Below, in pieces: positions 10,591-22,195 of a stretch of 64,000 nucleotides of DNA; the first letter of the stretch is position 1; each line of letters begins with the position of its first letter. This DNA is from Okapia johnstoni (taxonomy: Eukaryota; Chordata; Mammalia; Artiodactyla; Giraffidae). Position numbers and translations under genes: made by a program. Below the pieces are notes generated by a model, which made no database searches, was not told the DNA's origin, and was given only the letters and a program-made list of their open reading frames with translations. The DNA is taken from NCBI GenBank assembly GCA_024291935.2, contig CM044313.1:86985001-87049000 (forward strand), written 5' to 3'.

Positions 10591-11069
10591 TTTCAAAATA
10601 TGCTAGCAAATTATGGAGGATGAATTATCAATAAAAAGGATCGATGTAGGATAAAATAGAATTCAGTATGAAAGTGTATGAGTAGAAAAATATATTTTTT
10701 AAAAATTCCAGGAGTAAGGTTTACGGGTACATACATGTATATGTTACATATGTGGTATCATAAAATACTTTTTAAAAAATTTATTTTCATTTAATTTTAA
10801 CATCTTTCTGCATTTTGGTATATAAATATAATGCATTAATTTTTACTTCTGCTTAATATTCCACAAATCCATTCTGAATTTTCTTTCTAATATTATGACA
10901 TGCATATTTTAATTCTAATGAATTCTATTATTTTTTTCATAATCTACTCTTGGTTTTTGATATATTCTCTTTCTAGAATTTTTTTTAGTTACACATAAGA
11001 CATCAGGGATGGAGCTACAGTTCCAGCTTTCTTTTTCCATCATTTTCTTTTTAAAAATTCTTCTCTTTA
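10591..11069. other. Unassigned AT-rich stretch
   Basis: No feature recognised. AT-rich, short frames only. Confidence 0.5.
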
Positions 11070-11306
11070 CAGCAAGGGTCAGTAATTTCAATTTCAGTCT
11101 GCTGCCTGTTTTTGTAAAATTTTATTGCAGCTCTGTCTCCCACTCCTTTGTTTGTTCAAATAATTTCCATGGGTGCTTTCCCTCTAAAATGGTGGAGGTG
11201 AGAAGTGGGAACAGATATTATGTGGCCTGCAAAGCTTCAAATATTTACTAGTTGGCTCTTCAGAGAAAAAACAGAATTTACAGGCCACTGTTCTAGAAAA
11301 TTATCC
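11070..11306 (-). mobile_element. hAT-type DNA transposon fossil
   Basis: Read on the minus strand: AAATATTTGAAGCTTTGCAG, GCCACATAATATCTG, then AATAAAATTTTACAAAAACA, GGCAGCAGACTG and an end near ACTGACCCTTGCTG. This matches the layout of the non-autonomous hAT repeats that carry '...CTTTATTTACAAAAACAGG...' near their end. Terminal repeats are eroded and no transposase is present. The family name is uncertain. Confidence 0.5.
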
Positions 11307-11310
11307 AATG

Positions 11311-11952
11311 TGTTTAAAATTTCTTTTTCTGCTGTAATATACTTAATTTCTAGGGACAGTCTTTATTCATTGCTGTTTCTTTCAAAAATATACTTTTCCT
11401 GATTTGTGAAAATAGTTAATTCAATCATCTACCAAAAATGTATTCTTTTTTATTAGTCTATTTATTTTTACTGGCCTGTTTCCATTTCCTCTAAGTTATT
11501 TTATTCATTTTTCTTTTGACTTTCATGTCAGAAATTTCTTCAAATGGAAACTTAATTGTCCAGGAGACACATATTTAACAGTGAAGCATTAGGTTTCTGA
11601 TTGAAATCTGGTTGTGTAATTGCCAACGTACATCCGTGTTGGAAAATTATTAACTAGCATAATTTAGCAACACAGTGTGGTAAAGTTTTCATTTTTGAGG
11701 GAAAAGTATCCAACAGTATACCAGTCTGGGTATCTATTAATTTAATGAAGTTTTTTGTTTGTTTGTTTTGTGAATACTTCCTTTGTGTAAGAGGAGAAAT
11801 CAGCACCTCTCTACGTTTTACATGGATCTGAGATTTCGGTTAGGCAAGTGTCAACTACTCTTCAGACAGATCAGAAAGTCAACCCTCATGCTATCCTCCA
11901 GTTTTATATCAATTGACTCATCTTCATTGTTTGCTGTTCTTGAAGTTGTTTC
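11311..11952. other. Unassigned stretch
   Basis: No repeat or gene recognised. A (TTTG)n-like run occurs at about 11752-11770. Confidence 0.5.
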
Positions 11953-12153
11953 ATGAAAGTGTTTTAGTCACTCAGACACCCTGACTCTTTGTGACCCCAT
12001 GGACTGTTTCCTCTGTCCATAGAATTCTCCAGACAAGAATATTGGAGTGAGTAGCCATCCCCTTCTCTGGGGATCCTCTCAACCCTGGGGTTGAATCCAG
12101 GTCTCCTGCATTGCAAGCAGATTCTTTACCATCTTAGCCACTAGGGAAGCCCC
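11953..12153 (-). mobile_element. Bov-tA SINE, antisense
   Basis: Full-length reversed SINE: GAAAGTGTTTTAGTCACTCA, CTCTTTGTGACCCCATGGAC, ACAAGAATATTGGAGTGAGT, GGTCTCCTGCATTGCAAGCA and the reversed 5' end CTAGGGAAGCCC. Confidence 0.95.
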
Positions 12154-13118
12154 CCTTCCCCTTCCAAAAAAAGAGCAAATACACAAAACATGAGTATAAA
12201 ACTTCTGTATATTATGTTCTAAGGTATAAGTTCTAGAGGGAGAAAAAAATCATGTGATGATGTCTACACTCACAATTGTTTTCCAAAATAAATTGGAATC
12301 AATGGTCCAGGATTTTGCACTCTTCTATAAATAATCTCAGAGATTTGGCCGGCTACTGTTTCTTTTTGATTTGCCTGTAATTTTTTTATTAGCATTTCTT
12401 TCTGGGGGACTTAATGCCGTCACTTCCTCTCCTCTGTTAGTTCAGGTACAATCACACCGTTTCTGTCTTCTAAAAATGTGTTGAATCACCCTGCCTACTG
12501 CTGTCTTCTTCTCAAATTTCTGTGAAAAATCTTTAATCATTTTGCTGACATTTTAATTAGCTCTTTAGTGAGAAGAGGAATAGATAAATATATACACTCA
12601 GTTCTTACAGGCTTATTTATTTCCTTAAAATAAAGAATTGCATGATTTATCTGTATCTTACTCATATTAGTAAAGCAAAATAAATTAGTACTTTTATGGA
12701 GAGCAGCTTCTGGAAAGATAGGAGCTAGATTGTATCCCCAGCATTCTAATTTTCCAGATTCAGAGAACAACTACATCTATTCTAGACAAAACAATTAGTG
12801 TGGTTAGGAGGAAATAAAGCAGCTCTGGGTGCTTCTGCAATTGTGAAGGGGAAAATCACTCTTGATTCTATTTTTCTTTTGTGGCAAGCTACCAACCTGG
12901 AAACAGAGTGAGAATAATAAGGATCCATGGATCCCAAATATACTGATTTTGCCACCTTTGCAGCCTTTGTAGGCCAGTGGAGAAGTCTGGGTAAATCTGA
13001 TTGAAATAGGCTCCAAATCAAGTGTTATAGGCTCCCCCAAAGATGGAATATGCTATTAAAATGTAGAATTATTATCTATGAAACAGAGATTTAGAACCTC
13101 CCAAATATCTATATATAT
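12154..13118. other. Unassigned stretch
   Basis: No recognisable repeat. Overlapping minus-strand frames of 77-79 codons at 12537-13040 have no recognisable domain and no splice or promoter context, so I do not call them genes. Confidence 0.45.
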
Positions 13119-13313
13119 GGGCTTCCCTGGTGATTCAGATGGTAAAGAATCTGCTTGCAATGAGGGAGACCTGGGTTTGATCCCTGGCTTGGAAAGATCC
13201 CCTGCGCAACCCACTCTAGTATTCTTGGCTGGATAATTCCATGGACAGAGGAGGCTGGGGGGCTACAGTCCATGGGGCCGCAAAGAGTAAATAGTACATG
13301 ACTGAGCAATAAA
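13119..13313 (+). mobile_element. Bov-tA SINE
   Basis: Complete sense copy: GGGCTTCCCTGGTGATTCAG, AATCTGCTTGCAATGAGGGA, CCTGGGTTTGATCCCTGGCT (B-box-like), CCATGGGGCCGCAAAGAG, ending ATGACTGAGCAATAAA. Confidence 0.95.
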
Positions 13314-13667
13314 TAGACACAAATAGTATCTATGTGTTACCAGATTTAAAAGAAAAAACAGAACCTAACAATCATGTCCTTAGTCAAGGGATGCAGAAAA
13401 TATGTTTATATATGAAAGGATGTAGTAATCTTAATCCTCACTTACTTTCTGTTGTTGCCATAGGCTTAGTGTAATACTTGATGTGCTAGAGTGTTTTACT
13501 TAGTGTTCCTTGTACAGCCTCAGCTCTCATTACTCCTTCAATCACTTTTGTCACAGAAAATGTCTTTCCCCTGTTATGACCCTCTTCCCTTTGCTTGGTA
13601 GCTGACTGAGCCATTCTTGTATCCCAATGAGGAAGTAAGTTTTCTTTGTTCTTCTGGTCCAACCTTG
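13314..13667. other. Unassigned stretch
   Basis: No feature recognised. Confidence 0.5.
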
Positions 13668-14099
13668 CATTAATTTCCTATTGCTAATGTAACAGATTTT
13701 CACAAACTCAGTGCCTTAAAACAACTCACTTTTTTTTTTTTTAAATTATAATTCTGGAGTTTCTGAGTTCCAACTGTTTATTACTGAACTAATGCCATAA
13801 GTTCATTAGGGCTAGTTCTTGCTAGAGTCTTTTAAAAAAAATCCACTTCCTTACCTTTGCCAGCATCTAGAGGCCGTCTGCATTCCTGACTCAGCTTCCA
13901 TCATCACCTTGCCTTCTCAGCTCCAACCCTCATGTCTGCCTTGTATTAAACTTACCACTATATTGAATTCACTGTGATATTCTTCCCAACAAAATATCCT
14001 AAATTTAATTACAAAGTTCTTTTATCAGTAAGGTAACATATTCACAGATTCCTGGATTTAGGACCTGGATACCTCTGGGGACCTATATTTAGTGTATCA
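13668..14099 (+). mobile_element. Ancient MaLR-like LTR
   Basis: Starts TGCATTAATTTCCTATTGCT, then AACAGATTTTCACAAACTCA and GTGCCTTAAAACAACTCAC. Ends ATTCACAGATTCCTGGATTT, AGGACCTGGATACCTCTGGG and a terminal TGTATCA. This matches the arrangement of old mammalian MLT1-type LTRs that begin TGTATTAG. Strongly diverged. A T-run at about 13732-13742 interrupts it. The exact subfamily is not certain. Confidence 0.5.
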
Positions 14100-14250
14100 G
14101 CTTGATCTTAGGCAGGTTCTAAGAACCTTGGCCTGTGGATGGTGCCTTCCTAGCATTCCTGTACCACCTCCTCTCAGGAACCAACCTCTGTCTGCTTTAT
14201 GTTGTGGGTTTTGTGCAGGAAAGATTTTTCTGCTCCTTCCCAGTATTATA

Positions 14251-14457
14251 AGACTTCTAGTGGCTCAGAGTGTAAAGAATTTGCCTGCAGTGCAAGAGAC
14301 CTGAGTTCAGTCCCTGTGTCAGGAAGATCCCCTGGAGAAGGAAATAGTTACCCGCTATAGTACCCTTGCCTGGAGAATTCCATGGACAAAGAGGAGCCTG
14401 GCGGGCTACAGTCCATGTGGTTGCAAAGAGTTGGGCATGACTGAGTGACAAACACTT
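14251..14457 (+). mobile_element. Bov-tA SINE
   Basis: AGACTTCTAGTGGCTCAGAG, ATTTGCCTGCAGTGCAAGAG, GATCCCCTGGAGAAGGAAAT, AGGAGCCTGGCGGGCTACAG and CATGACTGAGTGACAAACAC: a complete sense SINE with a few small changes in the 5' end. Confidence 0.94.
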
Positions 14458-14837
14458 CCACTTTGAAATGGCACAGAATCTTTAGCCCAGGGATTTGGTA
14501 CCCCTCTGTCTCACTGTAAGCTACTCCCATAAGCAGTGCCTGAATCCTGGGGTAAGGGTTATTTCCTCCAGCTCTTACAGAAGCAGATATATTTTTGTTT
14601 TTGGCCCTCCCCTTGAAACAAAGGATTTTTGTATGATCATGTAGGGGAGGGAGGCTTTGCTCCTGCTTCCCCATCAGCTTAAAGTTTTTGACTCACATGA
14701 GAGAAAGGTACAGGGGAAGTCATTTTTGTCTGTTTCATAGTTGCTCTCCATCAGCTACTGCAAGGGTGCACCTCCAAGGCGGAGGTGGTGCTGTGGGACC
14801 TGGATTATCTTTGGTACCTATCCTGGCCCACATTTTC
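14458..14837. other. Unassigned stretch
   Basis: Somewhat higher GC than its surroundings. No coding or repeat feature recognised. Confidence 0.45.
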
Positions 14838-15590
14838 TAAATCTAGACATTATTGTCACATTAAAGCAGATAATTCTTTGTTGTAGGGGCCATCCTGTGC
14901 ATTTTAGGATGTTTAACAAAGTCCCTGACCTCTACCCACTAGATGCCAGTAGTACTCTATATTACTTTTCTATTACTACATAACAAATCATCACAAACAC
15001 AGTGCCTTAAATGAACATTTTACTATCTCAGAGTTTCAGAAGTCTAGGCCTGGCTTAACTGGGTCTTCTGCTCAGAGTTTCACAAGGCTACAGTCAGGAT
15101 GTTGGCTGGGCTGTTTTCATCTCTTGCTTGGCTTCTCTTACCAACTCATGGATTTTTGACAGTCAGCACCTTGTAGTTGTAAGATAGACCCTCAATTTTC
15201 AGAGATAACCTATAGTTTCCTGCCAGATGACCCTCTTGATATGCTGTTCACATCATAGAAACTTGCTTCTTTAATGCCAGGAAGAGAGAGAGACCCTAAC
15301 TCCACGGCTAAGATGTAGTCTTAAATGATTAGGGAAAAAAAAAAAACCAAACAGTCACTGGAGGGGATTCCTTTACCTCTGACATACTGTTGGTGAAAAG
15401 GGAGTCAAAAGTCTCATCCACACTTAAGGGCAAGTGGGGAGGTGATAACATGAGGGTAGAGATTATTGGAAGAGATCTTAGGGTGTATCCACAACATCTA
15501 CAACAGCTGTGACAATCAAAAATGTGTATAGACATTGGCCAATGTCCCCAAAGGGCACAGTTACCCTAGATTGAGAGTCACTGCCCTAAG
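14838..15590 (-). mobile_element. MER5A hAT-Charlie fossil, split by a MaLR-like LTR
   Basis: The left part (14838-14956) contains GATAATTCTTTGTTGTAGGG, CATCCTGTGCATTTTAGGAT and CTCTACCCACTAGATGCCAG. The right part (about 15490-15590) contains AGCTGTGACAATCAAAAATG, AGACATTGGCCAATGTCCCC and TTGAGAGTCACTG. Together these are one antisense MER5A ending in its CAGTG-type terminus. The intervening about 530 bases are a separate LTR-like repeat. Confidence 0.8.
14957..15489 (+). mobile_element. Ancient MaLR-like LTR inserted in MER5A
   Basis: TATATTACTTTTCTATTACT, AACAAATCATCACAAACACA, GTGCCTTAAATGAAC, GTCTAGGCCTGGCTTAACTG, AAGGCTACAGTCAGGATGTT, later GGGGAGGTGATAACATGAGG and GATTATTGGAAGAGATCTTA. 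Same family as 13668-14099. It breaks the MER5A, so it is the younger of the two. Confidence 0.5.
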
Positions 15591-15614
15591 TTGATCATAC
15601 TTGACCTTGTTTCT

Positions 15615-15821
15615 TTGTCATTTAGTCGCTAAGTTGTGTCCAACTCTCTGTGACCCTATGGACTGTAACCCATCAATGCTCCTCTCTCCATGGGATTTCC
15701 CAGACAAGAATACTGGAATGGGTTGCCATTCTCTACTCCAAGGGATCTTCCTGACCCAGATACCAAACCCATCTCCTGAGATGGCATGCAGATTCTTTAC
15801 CATTGAACCACTAGGAAAGTA
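15615..15821 (-). mobile_element. Bov-tA SINE, antisense
   Basis: TTTAGTCGCTAAGTTGTGTC, CTGTGACCCTATGGACTGTA, CAAGAATACTGGAATGGGTT, CAGATTCTTTACCATTGAAC and CACTAGGAAAG: a complete reversed SINE. Confidence 0.94.
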
Positions 15822-16687
15822 CTTTATTTACCTTTAGGACTTCATTAAAATTTTAGCTGTTTTCTTCTTAACTGATTTTATTCTCCCTCCAATGCTCTAC
15901 CAAAAATGAAGCAGTCCTTATGTTTCATCTCTCCTTTGAGACACATGCAACTTTGGAATTCAGTTCTTTTTCCTTGTGACTTCAGATTGCTGAGGTTCAA
16001 TTTAATTTATGATATTGCACATTATCTGGATTCCCTCATTTAATAAAGAAGCAATAATTCCCAGTGGTTTTCCATATCTTCTGTGAGAATGCAATTTCCT
16101 TGTAGTACAGATTTTGATATTTTATCATGCAAAGGTGAAAATCCAGATTAATAATTGCTTTGGACACGGGAACATTCCCATTATTTTATTATTTCCACAG
16201 TTACCAATAACTGACATAACCTGCTCTACTAGGCAGCAGATATAAACTATAAGAAGAAGCTTGTGCTTCAAACTAGCTACAACGTGAGACTCTCTAATCA
16301 CTGTTTTGTGTAATATATTCAGAAGAGTAACATGATTAGGAAGGTTACTTTTCCCTGGACTCCATGACAAGAGCATAAAGACTGAACTGTGATCTTTCTG
16401 TGCTCCTGTTAATAAAAATTATTTTGCTTATTTTATAATTCAGAAAATCCATTTTTAATAAATAATATAGCCTTGTTTTCCTGGGAGAAGGGCCCTTTAA
16501 AATATAATATGCTGAATGAAAAAAATCTTATTAATACTTATTATAAAACAATTTTATTGTAATAATAACTCTTTATGAATACTCTGACTTCTCAGAAAAT
16601 ATGTTTTATAGCTTTTTTTGAGAAAGCAGAGAATTCTAAGTTTTTTAAGCGGGTGAACATTTCCATTTTTGGAAATTTCCAAATTTG
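15822..16687. other. Unassigned stretch
   Basis: No repeat or gene recognised. The AAATTTGGAA-like words at 16670-16690 are local sequence next to the BovB insertion point. Confidence 0.5.
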
Positions 16688-16695
16688 GAACATTT

Positions 16696-18092
16696 CTAAA
16701 TTTGGAAAACTCAGCAGTGGCCACAGGACTGGAAAAGTCAGTTTTCATTCCAATCCCAAAGAAAGGCAATGCCAAAGAATGCTCAAACTACCACACAATT
16801 GCACTCATCTCACATGCTAGTAAAGTAATGCTCAAAATTCTCCAAGCCAGGCTTCAGCAATACGTGAACTGTGAACTTCCAGGTGTTCAAGCTGGTTTTA
16901 GAAAAGGCACAGGAACCAGAGATCAAATTGCCAATATCTGCTGGATCATCGAAAAAGCAAGAGAGTTCCAGAAAAACATCTATTTCTGCTTTATTGACTA
17001 TGCCAAAGCCTTTGACTGTGTGGATCACAATAAACTGTGGACAATTCTGAAAGAGATGAGAATACCAGACCATCTGACCTGTCTCTTGAGAAACCTGTAT
17101 GCAGGTCTGGAAGCAACAGTTAGAACTGGACATGGAACAACAGATTGGTTCCAAATAGGAAAAGGAGTATGTCAAGGTTGTATATTGTCACCCTGCTTAT
17201 TTAACTTATATGCAGAGTACATCATGAGAAACGCTGGGCTGGAAGAAACACAAGCTAGAATCAAGATTGCCGGGAGAAATACCAATAACCTCAGATATGC
17301 GGATGACACCACTCTTATGGCAGAAAGTGAAGAAGAACTAAAGAGCCTCTTGATGAAAGTGAAAGAGGAGAGCGAAAAAGTTGGCTTAAAGCTCAACATT
17401 CAGAAAACTAAGATCATGGCATCTGGTCCCATCACTTCATGGGAAATAGATGGGGAAACAGTGCAAACAGTGTCAGACTGTATTTTGGGGGGCTCCAAAA
17501 TCACTGCTGATGGTGACTGCAGCCATGAAATTAAAAGATGCTTACTCCTTGGAAGGAAGGTTATGGCCAACATAGATAGCATATTTAAAAGCAGAGACAT
17601 TACTTTGCCAACAAAAGTCCATCTAGTCAAGGCTATGGTTTTTCCAGTGGTCATGTATGGATGTGAGAGTTGAATGGTGAAGAAAGCTGAGCACCGCAGA
17701 ATTAATGCTTTTGAACTGTGGTGTTGGAGAAGACTCTTGAGAGTCCCTTGGACTGAAAGGAGATCCAATCAATCCATCCTAAAGGAGATCAATCCTGGGT
17801 GTTCATTGGAAGGACTGATGTTGAAGCTGAAACTCCAATACTTTGGCCACCTCATGTGAAGAGTTGACTCATTGGAAAAGACCCTAATGCTGGGTAGGAT
17901 TGGGGGCTGGAGGAGAAGGGGACGACAGAGGATGAGATGGTTGGATGGCATCACTGACTCGATGGACATGGGTTTGGGTAGACTCCAGGAGTTGGTGATG
18001 GACAGAGAGGCCTGGCGTGCTGCAATTCATGGGGTTGCAAAGAGTCAGACACAACTGAGTGACTGAACTGAACTGAACTGAACTGAACATTT
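16696..18092 (+). mobile_element. BovB LINE, best-preserved copy
   Basis: 5'-truncated BovB starting in the N-terminal part of the RT and ending in four tandem GAACT units (18062-18087). A possible 8-base target duplication, GAACATTT, flanks it (16688-16695 and 18085-18092). It is the least decayed BovB here (see the RT entry) and probably the youngest. Confidence 0.94.
16702..18066 (+). pseudogene. BovB reverse transcriptase C-terminal two-thirds, two stops
   Basis: RTE-type reverse transcriptase, which in an active element copies LINE RNA at a nicked target. The open frame covers 16669-17673 and continues in the same frame to 18066. Visible motifs in order: PIPKKGNAKECSNYHTIAL (fingers), FCFIDYAKAFDCVDHNKLW (motif A, catalytic Asp at about 16999), QGCILSPCLFNLYAEYI (motif B), LRYADDTTLMAES (motif C; YADD at 17296-17307), then the thumb/connection and a basic C-terminus with [13 protein letters not shown]. 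Only two in-frame stops: TGA at 17671-17673, where other copies have TGG, and TGA at 17857-17859, where others have CGA. The endonuclease domain is absent through 5' truncation. Methionine 16669 lies in flanking DNA, so it is not a real start. Confidence 0.9.
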
Positions 18093-19642
18093 TCAATAAC
18101 CATATAAGTTTATATCAAGGAAAAAATTAATTTATGCATATGTATCTTTCAATATTTCTAAAATTTTTCTAAGTGTTAGAACTGTTCACGCATACTAGTA
18201 AAGTTTACTTTTAAACAGTGAAACAATAGATCAGGAATAAAAGATTAGAATTGTGCTATGTACTTACTCATCTTATCATGCAGAGTAGAATTGCTCAAAA
18301 TGTATTAGAATAAATCTTATGAAATTGCATTTTTTTGTAGGTCAAAAAGTAAAGTGCTATACGATTTAAAAGAATAGGAATAGTGTTATTTTCTGTCATA
18401 ATATTGATGTTATTTAAAGCATATTTGGAATAGTTGAAGTTATTTAAAGCTGACAATATTACATTACAAATGTGAATATCTCATTATTTTTCTATGTGCC
18501 CCACTTTTTGGGAAATATATGCTCTGATATAGCTTCTTTTATTTCTTTTAAGCATATTATAAGACATTGCTATGTATGTTATTACATATTGCTTTGGAAT
18601 TGTATGTCTACGGTCACCTATCTGGGTCATTTTTAGTAAAAGAAACATAGAAAAGAAATGCAAAACAGGGCATGCGAACATCATCAAAAATGAACAAGGA
18701 ATTGCTGTAAAACGGATTGGCAGACATTTATTTTATTCTTTTGGGATACATATCTTCTTATTTTACAAATTTTATTTTTCTGCCGTATTTCTACAGTTTT
18801 TTTCTGTGCCCTTGATTTATTTTTTTTATGCCTTTTATTTATAATAATCAAAATATATCAAGTGATCCTTGAATCATCGGAGTCGCTTCAACTTATTTTA
18901 TTAGCTGCAGAGAGTGAGCGTGATAGAATATAATTTTGTCCCTTTCTTTGTTTCTCTCTTTATCACTATCCTCTTTCTTTGCTTGGAGCTCAAACTATAA
19001 AGCCCATTTGTTAGTGTCTCTGCTAAGGTTACAACTTTTAGCTTCAAGCTGATGTTATCTGTGCAACTGCCTTTTTCTTCCAGAACACACTGAATTAGTT
19101 TCAAATTGGCTGAAAATCTCTTGTTGTCTGTTCCTATAATTGAACTTCCCAGAAACCCTAGCAAATTTTTATTCTTCCTGGTGGGAACTAACCTTTGGGA
19201 TTTGTTCTCCTTGAGCCTTTAAATTTATTTTGTAGTGGCTTTTCCCTACAGTACTTTAAAATTTGGATGACCCAGATTTATGGAAGAGTTAACATTATTG
19301 TCATTTTCCTTACAGTATTTGTTTTTTATTGCCCTAGGAATCAAATAATAGAAAGCTGATGATTACTTTTAGTTATGTGAGTATTTATGCATTGTAAACA
19401 ATAATAAAAACACTTTTAATCTTACTTTGATTCAGAATATTATTTTAAATTAGGAGTTTTAGATTAGCACATACACACTACTATATATAAACAATAAGGA
19501 CTTACTATACATTAATAACACAGATAACTGTATTCAATATCTCATAATAATCATTTATAACAGAAAATAATCTGAAAAATGTTATATATATGTGTGTCTA
19601 TATATATATATGTACATGTTATATATATATAATATGTACATA
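18093..19642. other. Unassigned AT-rich stretch (1.5 kb)
   Basis: No repeat or gene recognised except a degenerate TATA/TATG tract at about 19566-19635. The 90-codon + frame at 18572-18844 is hydrophobic low-complexity without a recognisable domain. Confidence 0.45.
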
Positions 19643-19735
19643 GCTGAATCACTTTGACATACACCTGAAACTAAAATAACATAGTAAATTAACTGTAGTT
19701 CAATTTTTAAAAATAATTAGAAAAAGAAAAAACAT
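19643..19735 (+). mobile_element. L1 3'-terminus fragment
   Basis: GCTGAATCACTTTGACATAC, ACCTGAAACTAAAATAACAT, AGTAAATTAACTGTAGTTCA and an A-rich tail: the sense L1 3' untranslated end, under 100 bases. Confidence 0.75.
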
Positions 19736-22195
19736 TAACCTTAAATATTAACACAAAGTACTTTTTTATTACACTTTTAAGAATGCTTAAATGCTTAAAT
19801 GTTTCTACTTTACTAAGAAAGAATTCTTCAACTCTTTTTGTCATGGTTAATAATAAGCCTACTCTTACAATCAAGGATAAACTCAAATTTTACTCAATTG
19901 TATACATTGCTTGATATTTCTTCCCTCCAAGGTTAAAAATGTCACATCCAAGGATCAAAACACAAAAGCAACTCTTGACTGTGCTGCTATGATTGAGGGA
20001 GATCAGCCATTATAGTTTAGTGGGTTTTCAGATAACACCGCATTGCAGCGATTTGGGCAGACTATTTGAATATGAATACTGTAGTACCAATTTAACGGCA
20101 TACTTAGGTATAAGATAATTTGCTAAGTAAGAAACAACGCTGAGCTTCTGATGGTTTTGCATTTATAGTGTGGTCAGAAATGTTAACACAGAGAAGAGCC
20201 CTGGCACGGCCTGAGATAGAGATCTGGTTAGGAAAAGAACAAATTGGTGATCTCCTTAGCTGTAGAAAATCACGGATTTGATCTGATTTAGCACAATTAT
20301 TTTTCACTTCTATCTACTCTCAAAGAACAAAGAGAATGAGAACGAGAAGTTAAGAGTTAAAGCCATCTACAAGCAAATGAATCTCATACTGGTTTCAATG
20401 CACAATCAGAATGTAATTCCTTGGCTGAGGAATAGTAAGTTAAGTGGTTACCATGGAACTAAATAGTTGAAGGAGCAGTTTAACGTGGTCAGTTACAAAT
20501 GACTAAAAACATTATACCTGAGGTCTGAGAATTTTTCATTAGGAAAATATTTTTTGGCAGTTCAAGTTCCATGTTTTTTATCTGTTTTTGTTTGGTTGGG
20601 CTTTTCTGCCTTTTTTTTTTTTTTTCTTTTTTACCAAAGAAGAGAGCTAGATGAGTCAAGTGAATGGATAGAATCTCTGTTAGAAGAGTATTGTTTCAGA
20701 ATGAATTATATATAAGTTGATTAAAGCCCCTTCTGGCTCATTTCCATGATTCAGATGGATTTGTGTCCTCAACACTAGCCACTTGAAGTGGAGAGCTAGA
20801 GTCCTATGTAGAAAGTGTGGTGGTAGAAAGAAGGGACAGCATGCATCACATCTCAATCCCCAGACTTCCACTAGAATTTCTAGGATAAGCTATTTAATGA
20901 TCAATGCTTAATTTAGCTCTATTAAAAAGTTAAAATGTGTTCTTTTTTTTTTTTCTGGTTCTGGGGATAAAGCAATGGAAAAGCAGAAAAATATCCCTAT
21001 AGAGACATAGATATAAATTATATTAGGTAATAATATGCTAAAAAAAAAGAGAGAAGGGAACCGGAGTATATAGGGATGACTCTTTTATGTTGGAGGATCT
21101 AAAAGACATGCACAAAATTAAAGAGTAAGCCACATAGATATATTTAGTTTGATATTCCAGAGACAACAGCAGATATGTCTTTGTGTTGATTGTTTACATG
21201 GTGTGTATGAGGTTTGGAAAGAATCAGAATTGTTTACATGGTATATGTGAGGGTTGAAATGAATCAGGGTGAGAGGCAGTAGCAGACAATGAGAATGGAG
21301 AGGTTGCCAGAATTAGTTTAATTGTATGCTAAGTGGGATGGCTACAGAACCAATGAAGTTTCAAATAGGAAAATGTCAAAATAATATTTACATTTTTTTT
21401 TTCCTTTAAAAAAAATCAGTCTGGATGCTGAATAAGAGGAAGATAAGAGATGGGGAGCAGGTGGATAGTGAGAAGCAGTAAGCTATTCCAAAGGAGTATT
21501 CCAATAGAGCAGGCAAAGAAGATGGCAGTGATTGGCATTATAACTATAATTTGAAAGTAGAGCATCAGGACTTGCATATGTTTTGGAATATGAGAAAGCA
21601 GAGAAGGCATGGTTTTGCCAAGTTTTTTTGGCCTGAGTATCTGTATGAGATATGGTGCATTTTAATGAAACGGAGAGCACAGAGGGAGCTGTGTTTTAGT
21701 TGTAGGGTGGACAGGTTTCTTAAGCAGGAGTGAATCAAACAGGAAAATGATTTTAATCACTTCTTAGTCATAATATGACTGAGCAGGATACCATGAAAAT
21801 TGCTGGGCAAAGATAGTCAAAGGCAGTTTCTGGCCAAGCATTAGGAAACATAAATCACAGTGGCTTTACACAATACTTAGAACAAGGATATGCATGCACA
21901 CAAACTCAGATATCAAGTTGACCTCTCATTGGACCCCCTGTAAGGAATCTTTGGTCACTTTCCCCTAACATCTATATGGAGCAATTAAAGATTTAGTCAC
22001 TACAGCTATGTATGTTTGACATATTACAATGAAGTCCAATAATAAAAATATTTCTATATTTATTTGTAATTGACTAGCACTATATCTGATTCCCTGCACA
22101 GCTCTATAATGCATATTTGCTCTTATACTTTCCTCCCAAAAAATAATAATAATAATTTTTTAAACAAAGCAACTTGTAATCACTAAAGCTACTTT
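19736..22195. other. Unassigned stretch (2.5 kb)
   Basis: No interspersed repeat or gene recognised. Holds T-runs at about 20611-20626 and 20942-20955, an A-run near 21040, and the two-unit tandem repeat listed separately. Small frames near 21416-21733 are without domains. Confidence 0.45.
21189..21268. repeat. Two-unit 40-base tandem repeat
   Basis: Units 21189-21228 and 21229-21268 both begin ATTGTTTACATGGT and end GAATCAG. Roughly 80-85% alike. Not part of any repeat family I recognise. Confidence 0.85.

Noticed and set aside
16669..17673. 334-codon open frame as a host gene
   Set aside because: Its translation is BovB reverse transcriptase with an FIDYAKAFD and YADD motif, it continues in frame past a stop, and its first methionine lies in flanking DNA.
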